Shown piece after piece: positions 51,853 to 60,147 of a DNA stretch of 64,000 nt; position 1 is the first letter of the stretch; each line of letters starts with the position of its first letter. The notes beneath the pieces were generated by a model. It did no database searches, had not been told where the DNA came from, and saw only the letters and a program-made list of their open reading frames with translations. Source of the DNA: an uncultured Lachnospiraceae bacterium (GTDB lineage: Bacteria > Bacillota > Clostridia > Lachnospirales > Lachnospiraceae). Where the stretch lies: assembly GCA_910586705.1 (NCBI GenBank), contig CAJUJK010000008.1, forward strand, positions 62,001-126,000. The letters are read 5' to 3'. Made by a program: the position numbers and the translations under genes.

Positions 51853-52923
51853 ATGAAGTTGACTGATTCGGACAATGATAAAAAATGGGAAGAGCAGGAG
51901 GAAGAGACTGCGGGCGTTTGGCAGAAAGCGCTGACGACAAAGGTGCTTCTGGGGGTGATTGCCGTCCTTCTGATTTTTATTCTCGTTCTGCTCACCATCG
52001 TTGTAAACAGCCGGCAGAACCGTCAGGAAAAAACGGACAGCGATCTCCAGCAGTCCATCACGGATTATGCAAAGGAACAGCAGGAACTGGAAGAGCAGGT
52101 CATCACGGATGACGAGAAAGAACCCGTGGAGAAGCCGCCTGTTTTGGACGAGCCGGCAGAGGAAGAAGTGGAGGAGCCGGAGGAAGAGGAGGAACCGGTT
52201 TCCGCGGACAATGAGAAAACCGCTATCGTGGTGGATATCGAAGATGAAAACGATGAGGCGTATACGAAGGAATTTATTTTGAAGGAGGCGTACCCTTATT
52301 TTGCGGATAACAAACAGGATGCCATCTGGGATCTGGCGCATTTAAAGCGGTACGTGAAGCTTTCCAAAGGGCTTGAGGGAACAGGGGATTACTACTACAA
52401 GGGCGATGTGGACGGTGAGGGAAAGCCCCACGGCACGGGACTTGCCATTTATGAAAAAAACAGCTACTATTTCGGGGAATGGAGCCACGGGGTGAGAAAC
52501 GGCAAAGGCACATGGTTCCGCTTCTACATCAACCAGAAGAACAAGACCAATGCCATGGGTATTTATATGTCCCACAGTTACTCCGGGGAGTGGGCCGACA
52601 ATCTGCCGGACGGACAGGGCGCGGAGCACTACGACGTGGATATTTCCAAACTTGCGCCCACGCAGGGCAGGATTTTGCAAAATGTGGTCGGTCCGTTTAA
52701 GAAGGGGCTTTATAACGGGGAAATGTATGCCAACACCGTGGACTACACTGGCAATGTACAGGAGTGGGACGGCATTGCCGAGGAAGGCGTATTTACACTC
52801 TGGCGGGATATGAGCGCCATCGGCGAGTGCGCTGTGTGGCGTTATATGGATGACCACTCCGTATGTATGGACATTGATAAGTCGGAAAACAAAAATCAGG
52901 GAATCAGGGAACTGTTAAAATAG
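51853..52923 (+). CDS. single-pass membrane protein with MORN-like repeats
   Basis: A 356-residue protein with a short cytoplasmic N-terminus, one membrane helix (about residues 29-52) and a Glu/Pro-rich extracellular stalk (about 60-135). A C-terminal domain follows in which MORN-type repeats can be seen (YYYKGDVDGEGKPHGTGLAI, YYFGEWSHGVRNGKGTWF, SGEWADNLPDGQGAEHY, KGLYNGEMYANTVDYTG). ATG 51853 is chosen because AAGGAAAGG (51834-51842) precedes it; ATG 51823 has no such site. MORN repeats often bind lipids or act as scaffolds, but the role here is unknown. The downstream gene has its own promoter overlapping this stop codon. Confidence 0.8.
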   Translation: MKLTDSDNDKKWEEQEEETAGVWQKALTTKVLLGVIAVLLIFILVLLTIVVNSRQNRQEKTDSDLQQSITDYAKEQQELEEQVITDDEKEPVEKPPVLDEPAEEEVEEPEEEEEPVSADNEKTAIVVDIEDENDEAYTKEFILKEAYPYFADNKQDAIWDLAHLKRYVKLSKGLEGTGDYYYKGDVDGEGKPHGTGLAIYEKNSYYFGEWSHGVRNGKGTWFRFYINQKNKTNAMGIYMSHSYSGEWADNLPDGQGAEHYDVDISKLAPTQGRILQNVVGPFKKGLYNGEMYANTVDYTGNVQEWDGIAEEGVFTLWRDMSAIGECAVWRYMDDHSVCMDIDKSENKNQGIRELLK

Positions 52924-52952
52924 TTGCATTTTGTAGAAAATGATAATAAAAT
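52924..52952 (+). promoter_or_regulatory. probable promoter for the small membrane protein-rlmH pair
   Basis: TTGCAT (52924-52929) and TAAAAT (52947-52952) are 17 bp apart, beginning at the base after the upstream stop codon. Confidence 0.55.
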
Positions 52953-53015
52953 AAAACCGTACAGATGTTTTTGTGTGCAGGATTTCCAATTCGTAAGATA
53001 AGGAGGGTGTGGTTT

Positions 53016-53522
53016 ATGCCCCAATATCAAAGCAGCGAAGCAAAGGCGGAGAATAACCGTTCCTCTGCGTACACGCTTCTGGCGGTCGGCGGCGTCGGTT
53101 TTATTGCGGTATTACTGATTTTTTTCAATGTGATACCGGTCTATAGGAATACCGGTGTTACTAAGTATCTGGTCTGCGGCGTCATGGGCGCGATGTTTGT
53201 CCTTTTTATCGTGTTCGGCTTTGTGTCCATGCGGGATTCCAAACTGCTTCTGGTGAAGGCGAAATCGGAAAACTCCCTGCGCTCGGAAATCGCCAGATGG
53301 TGCAGGGAGAATCTGGAATGCGCCGTCATAGACGCGGCGATTCTGGAAGAGGGGGAGACAGTTTCGGATCTGACGGAAGAGGAGAGATATTACAGGCGCA
53401 CAGAACGGATGCGTGCCGCCATAGACGACAAGTTTATGAATCTGGACGAGGCGTTTGTGGACGATTTTGTGGACGGATATTATCAGGAAATGTATGAAGA
53501 TAACGGTGATTACAGTCGGTAA
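53016..53522 (+). CDS. two-helix membrane protein of unknown function
   Basis: A 168-residue protein. ATG 53016 has AAGGAGGG nine or so bases upstream. Two membrane helices (about residues 18-40 and 50-70) are followed by a cytoplasmic, Glu/Arg-rich domain of about 95 residues (SLRSEIARWCRENLECAVID, then an acidic segment and FMNLDEAFVDDFVDGYYQEM). I recognise no family. Its 3' end overlaps the start of rlmH by 29 bp in another frame, so the two are translationally coupled. Confidence 0.75.
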   Translation: MPQYQSSEAKAENNRSSAYTLLAVGGVGFIAVLLIFFNVIPVYRNTGVTKYLVCGVMGAMFVLFIVFGFVSMRDSKLLLVKAKSENSLRSEIARWCRENLECAVIDAAILEEGETVSDLTEEERYYRRTERMRAAIDDKFMNLDEAFVDDFVDGYYQEMYEDNGDYSR

Positions 53523-53973
53523 ACTGAAAGAGAAGTTTTTTCGCGAGGCGGTGTCCGAGTATGAAAAGAGACTGGGGCGCTACTGCAAACTGGAAATCCG
53601 TGAGACGGCGGATGAAAAGACGCCGGACGGCGCTTCCGAAACCGAGCGGGAGCAGATTCTGCTGAAGGAAGGGGAGCGCATTGCAAAACTTCTGCCCGAC
53701 AGCGCCTATGTGGTGACGCTGGAGATCGAAGGGCGGAAATTCACTTCGGAATCCTTTGCTGCAGAGATTGAGCGGCTTTTCGTAAATGGCGCCGGTCACC
53801 TTGTTTTTGTGATTGGCGGTTCACTTGGTTTACATAACTCTGTAAAGAGACGGGCTGACCTTGCGGTCAGCTTTTCGGACATGACATTCCCGCACCAGTT
53901 GATGCGGGTTGTTTTGTTGGAACAGATTTACCGGGCGTTCCGGATCATAAACGGGGAACCGTACCATAAATAA
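53494..53973 (+). CDS. rlmH: 23S rRNA (pseudouridine1915-N3)-methyltransferase RlmH
   Basis: A SPOUT-fold methyltransferase acting on helix 69 of 23S rRNA in the assembled ribosome. ATG 53494 gives 159 residues, exactly the normal size, beginning MKITVITVGKLKEKFFREAV. The SAM-binding knot is visible in LVFVIGGSLGLHNSVKRRAD, and the C-terminal LLEQIYRAFRIINGEPYHK is the family signature. It starts within the 3' end of the preceding membrane-protein gene. Directly after its stop lies a pair of palindromes of the dispersed family. Confidence 0.97.
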   Translation: MKITVITVGKLKEKFFREAVSEYEKRLGRYCKLEIRETADEKTPDGASETEREQILLKEGERIAKLLPDSAYVVTLEIEGRKFTSESFAAEIERLFVNGAGHLVFVIGGSLGLHNSVKRRADLAVSFSDMTFPHQLMRVVLLEQIYRAFRIINGEPYHK

Positions 53974-54017
53974 ATCGAGCATAGAACGCTCGATTGGGAG
54001 AATACTTCGTATTCTCC
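53973..54017 (+). repeat. ATCGAGC palindrome plus GGAGAATAC palindrome
   Basis: AATCGAGC (53973-53980) pairs with GCTCGATT (53988-53995), and GGAGAATAC (53997-54005) with GTATTCTCC (54009-54017). The GC-to-AC change is compensated on both arms, so the stem is kept. The arrangement mirrors 51646-51695 in reverse order. Confidence 0.8.
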
Positions 54018-54020
54018 GGG

Positions 54021-54048
54021 CATTAATTCAGCTGTAGATACATATAGT
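54021..54048 (+). promoter_or_regulatory. possible sporulation (sigma-E-like) promoter of yqfCD
   Basis: CATATAGT (54041-54048) differs at one position from the sigma-E -10 consensus CATACAnT, and CATTAATT (54021-54028) lies at about the right distance for a -35. yqfC and yqfD are sigma-E genes in B. subtilis. The -10 ends only five bases before the annotated ATG, which weakens the call. Confidence 0.25.
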
Positions 54049-54053
54049 GTAAC

Positions 54054-54353
54054 ATGAGAAAAGAGAACAGACGTCAAACATTTTCGCCGTTTACCAAGTC
54101 GAAGGAACTGATTGTGGAATCTTTGAAGCTTCCGAAGGATACCATGCTGGGGGCAGCTATTGTCACGATTACGGGGAACCGTGAGGCTTTTATTGAAAAT
54201 TATAAGGGAATTCTGGAATATACGACGGAGTCTATTGTTCTGCAGGGCAAGAATGCCCGGATCTGCTTTGAGGGGAGCGGTCTGTCCATCGACTATTATA
54301 CCAATGAAGACATGAAAATCAGCGGAAAGATCGACGCGCTCCGATATATCTGA
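54054..54353 (+). CDS. yqfC: sporulation protein YqfC (YabP/YqfC family)
   Basis: A small soluble protein (99 residues) of the YabP/YqfC family, mother-cell expressed during sporulation. Family features are the LKLPKDTMLGAAIVTITGNR segment, ENYKGILEYTTESIVL, and the final SIDYYTNEDMKISGKIDALR. The ATG at 54054 has no ribosome binding site; an in-frame GTG at 54114 has GAAGGA seven bases upstream but would remove 20 residues that look real. The gene is followed 22 nt later by yqfD, as in many spore formers, and begins the conserved yqfC-yqfD-phoH-pgpH-ybeY cluster. Confidence 0.92.
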   Translation: MRKENRRQTFSPFTKSKELIVESLKLPKDTMLGAAIVTITGNREAFIENYKGILEYTTESIVLQGKNARICFEGSGLSIDYYTNEDMKISGKIDALRYI

Positions 54354-54375
54354 GCGCGCGTGCAGGGGATAGTCT

Positions 54376-55620
54376 ATGCTTCATTGGATACAGTATATAA
54401 GAGGGTATGTTGCCGTTAAAGTGTGGGGCTATTCTGTGGAGCGTCTTTTGAATCTCTGCGGCAACCACGATGTTCTGGTCTGGGATATCGAGGATCACGG
54501 CGACTACCATACCATGCACATGAGCATAGCGGGATTTTTTGCCTTGAAGCCGCTCTTAAAAAAAACAGGGACGAGGGCGGCTGTGATCGGCAAATACGGT
54601 ATGCCTTTTTTTGTGTCAAAAATGCTTGGGAGAAAGCTGTTCGTGGCAGGGCTTGCCGGCTGTATTTTGTTCTGGTGTCTTGCGTCCCGCTTTATCTGGG
54701 ATATCCGGATTGAAGGGAATTTCGCCCTGACAGAAGACGTGCTGATGGATTATCTGGAAGAGCAGGGCATCCACACGGCGATGAAAAAGAGCGCGCTGGA
54801 GATCGCGGAGCTGGAGCAGGCGCTTCGGGAGGACTACAATCTGATTACGTGGACTTCCGTGCAGCTTCGGGGCACCACGCTGTTAATCCACATCAAGGAA
54901 AATGAGATGCCGGTCTATGATAACCGGAATAAGGCGGATTCAGATAAAGGCATGGATCTGGTGGCTGAAAAAGAAGGTGTGGTAACTTATATCATCACCA
55001 GAAGCGGTGTGCCGCAGGTGGCGTGCGGGGACACCGTACAGAAGGGAGATGTGCTGGTGAGCGGCGCGGTTCCCGTCTACAACGAGGATACGACGGTGCG
55101 CCGGTACCAGTATGTACAGGCAGACGCGGACATTACCTTAAGTTACGCGCGGAACCTCTCGCTGGAGGAGGAGATCGCCTATGATGAGAAATGTTACACA
55201 GGGGAGAGCATTGAAATTCCGGTAGTGGGAACGGGGGAGAAGGAAGTCGCTTTCCGCATCCGCAAGGTCCCCTACGATTTTTACGATACGAGCGAGGAGA
55301 AAAAGCAGGTGCAGCTTCTGGATCATTTGTATCTGCCGGTGTACTACGGAAAGAGAACGGTGCAGGAGTATGAAATCGTGCCGAAAATGCACACGGAGGA
55401 GGAGATGAAGACTCTCCTGCAGGGGCGATGGCGAAAAATTATCGCAACTTTAAATGAAAAAGGGGTACAAATTGCAGAAAAAAATGTTACAATAAAAAAG
55501 AATGAAAAAAAATGGGTGTTACATGCCCATATGCAGCTTGAGGAATCGGCGGTGAAACTGACGCCGACCATTACGCCGCCTGTGGAGGAAAACGAGGAGG
55601 AGAACACGCAGACGGACTGA
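54376..55620 (+). CDS. yqfD: sporulation protein YqfD
   Basis: A 414-residue membrane protein needed for efficient sporulation in B. subtilis; its molecular role is not settled. An N-terminal cytoplasmic domain (about 1-85, GYSVERLLNLCGNHDVLVWD) precedes a membrane segment (about 90-108). A large outer domain follows, beginning WDIRIEGNFALTEDVLMDYL, a POTRA-like segment, and continuing to the YPVYYGKRT-type region near 325. The tail is acidic. GGGGA lies upstream of the start. It is spaced tightly after yqfC and 32 nt before phoH. Confidence 0.93.
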   Translation: MLHWIQYIRGYVAVKVWGYSVERLLNLCGNHDVLVWDIEDHGDYHTMHMSIAGFFALKPLLKKTGTRAAVIGKYGMPFFVSKMLGRKLFVAGLAGCILFWCLASRFIWDIRIEGNFALTEDVLMDYLEEQGIHTAMKKSALEIAELEQALREDYNLITWTSVQLRGTTLLIHIKENEMPVYDNRNKADSDKGMDLVAEKEGVVTYIITRSGVPQVACGDTVQKGDVLVSGAVPVYNEDTTVRRYQYVQADADITLSYARNLSLEEEIAYDEKCYTGESIEIPVVGTGEKEVAFRIRKVPYDFYDTSEEKKQVQLLDHLYLPVYYGKRTVQEYEIVPKMHTEEEMKTLLQGRWRKIIATLNEKGVQIAEKNVTIKKNEKKWVLHAHMQLEESAVKLTPTITPPVEENEEENTQTD

Positions 55621-55652
55621 TCGATCGGGCTGTGATTTTTGAAAGGCGGGGA

Positions 55653-56663
55653 ATGGACGCGTTTACAGTCAGTATGGATGTGCCGGTGGAGCACATGAGG
55701 AACCTATTCGGGGAGTTTGATTCCCATATCAAAAGGATTGAGAACGATCTGCATGTGATGATTGTGGACCGTGACGGTGCGGTCCGTATATCCGGGGAGC
55801 GGGAAGCTGCGGACAGGGCGGCACGCATTGTAAAGGAACTTCTCGCCCTGTCAAAGAGAGGTGCGATTTTGGAGGAACAGAGTGTGGATTATGCCATAGA
55901 GCTCGGTAAGGAGCACAAGGAGGACATGCTTCTGGCAATGGACAGCGACTGCATCTGCCATACCGTGAGCGGCAAGCCGATCAAACCAAAGACGCTTGGG
56001 CAGAAACAGTATGTGGATGCCATGCGTGACAAAATGATCGTTTTCGGGGTGGGTCCTGCCGGTACGGGAAAGACCTATCTGGCGATGGCGATGGCGGTGA
56101 CGGCTTTTAAAAATAACGAGGTCAGCCGCATCATTCTGACAAGACCGGCTATTGAGGCGGGAGAAAAGCTGGGCTTTCTTCCCGGCGATCTGCAAAGCAA
56201 GGTGGACCCTTATCTGCGTCCGCTTTACGACGCGCTTTACCAGATCATGGGGGCGGAGAGTTTTGCGCGGAATATGGAAAAGGGACTGATCGAGGTGGCG
56301 CCGCTCGCCTACATGCGCGGGCGTACCCTTGACAACGCGTATATTATACTGGATGAGGCGCAGAATACCACGCCGGCACAGATGAAGATGTTTCTGACGA
56401 GAATCGGTTTCGGCTCCAAGGTGGTCGTTACCGGGGACGCCTCCCAGAAGGATCTGGCGCCGGACATGAAATCCGGGCTGGATGTGGCTGTGCGGGTGCT
56501 CTCCAAAATAGACGATATTTCTTTTTGTAGCTTGAGCAGCAAGGACGTGGTAAGGCATCCCCTTGTGCAGAGAATCGTGAAGGCATACGACGATTACGAA
56601 TCCAAAGAGAAACGGCGCATTGAGCAAAAAACAGGAAACAGGAATTACAGGCGTGGAAAATAA
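55653..56663 (+). CDS. phoH: PhoH-family ATPase
   Basis: A cytoplasmic 336-residue protein with an N-terminal KH-like RNA-binding part (about 1-80) and a helicase-like P-loop domain: Walker A GVGPAGTGKTYLAMA (about 131-145), Walker B AYIILDEAQNTTPAQMKMFL and the sensor segment KVVVTGDASQKDLA. ATG 55653 is preferred over GTG 55632 because AAAGG sits six bases upstream of it. Its location before a pgpH-like gene and ybeY is the classic Firmicutes order and suggests a role in rRNA maturation or RNA quality control. Its 3' end overlaps the next start. Confidence 0.95.
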   Translation: MDAFTVSMDVPVEHMRNLFGEFDSHIKRIENDLHVMIVDRDGAVRISGEREAADRAARIVKELLALSKRGAILEEQSVDYAIELGKEHKEDMLLAMDSDCICHTVSGKPIKPKTLGQKQYVDAMRDKMIVFGVGPAGTGKTYLAMAMAVTAFKNNEVSRIILTRPAIEAGEKLGFLPGDLQSKVDPYLRPLYDALYQIMGAESFARNMEKGLIEVAPLAYMRGRTLDNAYIILDEAQNTTPAQMKMFLTRIGFGSKVVVTGDASQKDLAPDMKSGLDVAVRVLSKIDDISFCSLSSKDVVRHPLVQRIVKAYDDYESKEKRRIEQKTGNRNYRRGK

Positions 56664-57867
56664 TATTAATCTTCAGAAAAACAGCAATATCATAAAGAGA
56701 ATCGTGGTGTTTATGTTTATGTTCGCCCTGTCGGGCGTGATTGTATGGCTCGGAAGCATCCTATATCACAGCCAGATGGATATGATGATCCGGAATATCG
56801 TTATGGTTCTGACCGGGAGCGGGATCGTTATCTTTGCCTTTGTGATGGGGGAGATGAGCGGCTTTTTTGTGTATCGGAACGAAGGACATTACGGGAGATT
56901 TGCCCTTATCTATCTGATCAGTCTGGTGGCGGCGGTGTTTCTGCCGTTCCTGCCGGTTACGGGATGGCCGTTTCTGGTGCTCTTCGTGCTGCTTGGCGTA
57001 TTTTCAAACGCCATGACGGGACTTGTCGCGGGGAGTCTCTGTCTGCTTCTGTCCGTGAATTTTGCGGGCTGCGACTATGCGATTTTCTGGCTCTACTTTA
57101 TCAGCGGTATGGCGGGCATACTCGTGTTTGCCACCTTGGATGAGGAGTTCAGGGTCGGGATTCCCATGTTGATTTCCCTGCTGGTTCTGGCGCTTAGTCT
57201 CATGGCAAATGTGATCCTTTTTGCGAAGGAGCAGCTTTCCATCGCCCAGTTTATGATACCGGGCATCAATCTGATGGTATGCTGTATCCTGCTTCTCGTC
57301 AGCCTGAAGATGGTCAGTTCCACGGTGATCCACAGATACCGGGACAAATATATGGAGATCAACGATCCGGAGTGCCCGCTGCTTGTGCAGCTCAAGGAAC
57401 TTTCAAAAGAGGAGTATTACCACGCGATCCACACGGCATATCTGGGAGATAAGGTGGCAAGGAGTCTTGGCATCGACGACGCGGCGGTGAAGGCGTGCGG
57501 GTATTATCACAGAATCGGGAAGCTGACCGGGGAAAATACGTGGGAAAATGTGTCCGTCATCTGCGACAAATACCATTTTCCGCCGAAGACAAAGCAGATC
57601 TTAAAAGAGTATGTGGACCCGGACGCGAAGATTGTATCCAAGGAGACGATTGTCGTTCTGCTTGCGGACTGTATCGTGTCATCCATCCTCTATCTGTTTG
57701 CGAAAGATCCAAAGGCAGAACTGGATTATGAGCAGCTGATTGACACGGTATTTAAAAAGAAATTTGAGACGGACGAGCTCTGGGGAAATGAGATTTCCAT
57801 AGGGCAGATTTGTGAGATGAAGAAAATATTTATCAAGGAGAAGCTTTACTATGACTTCTTACGTTGA
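56653..57867 (+). CDS. shortened PgpH/YqfF-like membrane protein with degenerate HD domain
   Basis: This gene occupies the place of B. subtilis yqfF/pgpH, which encodes a 7TM-HD c-di-AMP phosphodiesterase. The protein is 404 residues (GTG 56653, overlapping phoH; TTG 56620 is an alternative) instead of about 710. It keeps seven membrane helices (about residues 14-230) and a C-terminal HD-like domain. The large extracellular domain is missing. In the HD domain the first His is kept (YYHAIHTAYLGDKVA), but the catalytic His-Asp is His-Arg (YYHRIGK, Arg287 when numbered from the GTG). The residues that follow also lack the usual second His pair. I infer a pseudo-enzyme that may still sense or bind the nucleotide. 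It overlaps ybeY by 17 bp. Confidence 0.8.
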   Translation: MENNINLQKNSNIIKRIVVFMFMFALSGVIVWLGSILYHSQMDMMIRNIVMVLTGSGIVIFAFVMGEMSGFFVYRNEGHYGRFALIYLISLVAAVFLPFLPVTGWPFLVLFVLLGVFSNAMTGLVAGSLCLLLSVNFAGCDYAIFWLYFISGMAGILVFATLDEEFRVGIPMLISLLVLALSLMANVILFAKEQLSIAQFMIPGINLMVCCILLLVSLKMVSSTVIHRYRDKYMEINDPECPLLVQLKELSKEEYYHAIHTAYLGDKVARSLGIDDAAVKACGYYHRIGKLTGENTWENVSVICDKYHFPPKTKQILKEYVDPDAKIVSKETIVVLLADCIVSSILYLFAKDPKAELDYEQLIDTVFKKKFETDELWGNEISIGQICEMKKIFIKEKLYYDFLR

Positions 57868-58351
57868 AAATGAGACATCGCAGTCCTTTTCGTTCGATGA
57901 AAAGGCGCTTCTTGACCGTGTCGCGCAGGCTGTTTTAGACAGTGAGAACTGTCCCTATGAGACGACGGTCAATCTCCTTTTGACGGATGATGCGGGCATC
58001 CGGGAATACAATAAAAATTACAGGAACATTGACGCGGAGACGGATGTTCTCTCCTTTCCCAATCTGGAGTTTGAGACCCCGGGAGACTTTTCCGGCGTGG
58101 AGGAGAGGGAGGCAGACTGTTTTGACCCGGACAGCGGGGAACTGGTTCTGGGAGACATCATTCTGAACGTATCGCGGGTGAAGGAACAGGCGGTGGAGTA
58201 CGGGCATTCGGAGCTTCGGGAGTTTGCCTTTCTTCTGGCGCACAGTCTGTTTCATCTGTGCGGTTACGACCATATGGAGCCGGATGAGGCGGCGTTTATG
58301 GAGGAAAAGCAGGAGGCTGTGCTGCAGAGCCTTCAGATTACAAGGGCGTAA
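57851..58351 (+). CDS. ybeY: endoribonuclease YbeY
   Basis: A zinc-dependent RNase for 16S rRNA 3'-end processing and ribosome quality control. The 166-residue protein has the metal-binding signature AHSLFHLCGYDH (HxxxHxxxxxH) and the earlier family segment YRNIDAETDVLSFP. AAGGAG precedes the start, which lies inside the end of the pgpH-like gene. In B. subtilis the order continues with dgkA, cdd and era; here a SpoVB-like flippase follows instead, so the cluster is broken at this point. Confidence 0.96.
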   Translation: MTSYVENETSQSFSFDEKALLDRVAQAVLDSENCPYETTVNLLLTDDAGIREYNKNYRNIDAETDVLSFPNLEFETPGDFSGVEEREADCFDPDSGELVLGDIILNVSRVKEQAVEYGHSELREFAFLLAHSLFHLCGYDHMEPDEAAFMEEKQEAVLQSLQITRA

Positions 58352-58383
58352 AGGGAAAAGAGCTTCTGCGACGCAGCTAAGGT

Positions 58384-58395
58384 GCATTCTCCGCA
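58384..58395 (+). repeat. remnant of the GCATTCTCCGCA repeat
   Basis: The 12 bases GCATTCTCCGCA are identical to 26711-26722 in the metY-upstream array. The matching left arm is not evident, so this looks like a decayed copy in the ybeY-flippase spacer. Confidence 0.4.
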
Positions 58396-58428
58396 CAGCG
58401 AAAGTCAGTATTCAGACAGAGGATAACA

Positions 58429-60075
58429 ATGAATATACAATGGATGGCGAAAAATTTGAAAAACAGGATTGTCCTCTCGGCGGGGATTGTTTCTTATATG
58501 CTCCTTCTCCTTCTGCGGATTCCGCTTTCAAGACTGATCGGGGACGAGGGAGTGGGACTCTTTGCACCGGCTTTTGAGTTGTTTATACTGGCTTCGATGG
58601 TTGTTTCTTATGGGATGTCCAGTGCCGTGTCTGGCATCATCCGCTACCGTGTCAAGCGCGAGCGGTATCGGAATGCGGCTAAGGTATTTAAGACGGCATT
58701 TGTTATGAATCTGTTTCTCGGCACGGTGATGGCGTTATTTCTGCTGTTCTTTTCTTCATGGATTGCGGAGACGCTTGTTCTGGAGCGTCTGAGCCGCATG
58801 GCGGTGATGGCGGCGGCGCCCTCTGTATTTTTCGCGGCGCTGATCGGTATTTTCAGAGGGTACTTTAACGGTTACGGCATGGGTGTGCTGACAGCGCATT
58901 CCCAGTACATCGAAAAGATTGCCATGTTTGCGGGCGCGATGATCGGCGGCAGGGCATTTTATGGCTATGGGCAGAAGGTGGCGGCGCTCTATCAGGTGGA
59001 GGCGCACAGCTATGCCTACGGGGCACTCGGTGCCATGATTGGTGTTTTTGCCTCTCAGGTGATCGCCTTACTGCATCTTCTTCTGGTTTATGTGATCTAT
59101 GCGGGCGCTTTTAAAGGGCGGCCGGGACAGGACAACAGCAGACGCGCCGAGACGCGCTTTGAGATCCAGCGGATGCTTCTCGTCAATATGGTGCCGCTTG
59201 CGGCAACCGCCGTATGCTCCAATCTCTTTATGTTGGCGGACCAGCGTTTTTTTAACCACTGTATGAATATGACGGAGCAGGGGAATGTGCGCACGGTCCA
59301 GTGGGGCGCTTACTATGGCAAATTCGCGCCGCTGGTCGGGATATGCGCGGCGTTTTCCTGTCTGTTTGTGCACGGGCTGACGGGCAAAATCTGCAATGCC
59401 TATGAGAGAGAGGAATACCGCGGTATGCGGGAGCGTATGGGCAGGGCGGTGCGGAACGCGTCCATCGTGTCTTTCCCCGCCGCGGTCTATCTGGCAGTCC
59501 TCGGGAAACCGCTTTCCGTCTGCTGCTACGGGCGGACGACGGCACAGTCCGCGGTATTGGCGGGATGGCTTTCAAAGGGCGCGGTTCTGGCAGTTTTATT
59601 TACGTTTTGTTTTCTGTTCGGACAGCTCCTATATAAAATGCGGATGACAAGAGAACTGTTCCTTGCTTCTGTGGCATCCTTTGTCGTGCATCTGGCTGCC
59701 GCCTATTTTATGACGCAGCGCGGGCATATGGGAGTGGACGGACTGTTGTGCGCTTTGATTTTATTCTTTGGTATTTACATGGTTTTGGCGTTTGTATTCT
59801 TAACCAGGCGTGTCAAATACAGACCAGACTGGTTTGCGGGCGTTCTGTTTCCGCTTGGCGCCGCAGCGGTTTCCGGGCTGGTTGTGTATCTGCTTAACCT
59901 GCTACTCTCCGGCGTCGCGGGGGCGGCGGTGTGTATTATCGTCTCCCTGCTTGTGGGGGTGTTTTTCCATATCCTTTTCCTTGTGATCCTGCGGGTGATC
60001 GGGGAGGCGGAACTGCAGGATATGCCGCTTGGGTTTTTGTTCATTATGCTTGGCAGGACAATAGGCGTTCTGTGA
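58429..60075 (+). CDS. SpoVB/MurJ-like polysaccharide flippase (MVF superfamily)
   Basis: A 548-residue integral membrane protein with about fourteen hydrophobic helices throughout and almost no soluble domain. The N-terminal LSAGIVSYMLLLLLRIPLSR and the helix FFAALIGIFRGYFNGYGMG (family pattern RGxxxG) point to the SpoVB/Wzx group. That group flips lipid-linked sugars, including lipid II for spore cortex or wall. AGAGGA five bases before ATG 58429 sets the start. The BofC-like gene downstream is 72 nt away. Whether it serves cortex synthesis or another envelope polymer cannot be told from sequence. Confidence 0.85.
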   Translation: MNIQWMAKNLKNRIVLSAGIVSYMLLLLLRIPLSRLIGDEGVGLFAPAFELFILASMVVSYGMSSAVSGIIRYRVKRERYRNAAKVFKTAFVMNLFLGTVMALFLLFFSSWIAETLVLERLSRMAVMAAAPSVFFAALIGIFRGYFNGYGMGVLTAHSQYIEKIAMFAGAMIGGRAFYGYGQKVAALYQVEAHSYAYGALGAMIGVFASQVIALLHLLLVYVIYAGAFKGRPGQDNSRRAETRFEIQRMLLVNMVPLAATAVCSNLFMLADQRFFNHCMNMTEQGNVRTVQWGAYYGKFAPLVGICAAFSCLFVHGLTGKICNAYEREEYRGMRERMGRAVRNASIVSFPAAVYLAVLGKPLSVCCYGRTTAQSAVLAGWLSKGAVLAVLFTFCFLFGQLLYKMRMTRELFLASVASFVVHLAAAYFMTQRGHMGVDGLLCALILFFGIYMVLAFVFLTRRVKYRPDWFAGVLFPLGAAAVSGLVVYLLNLLLSGVAGAAVCIIVSLLVGVFFHILFLVILRVIGEAELQDMPLGFLFIMLGRTIGVL

Positions 60076-60147
60076 GATTGCTGTATAAAAAAACAGAATT
60101 GGCTGATACTGATTACAGGGAATCCGACAAGAGGAGTTTGAAACGGA

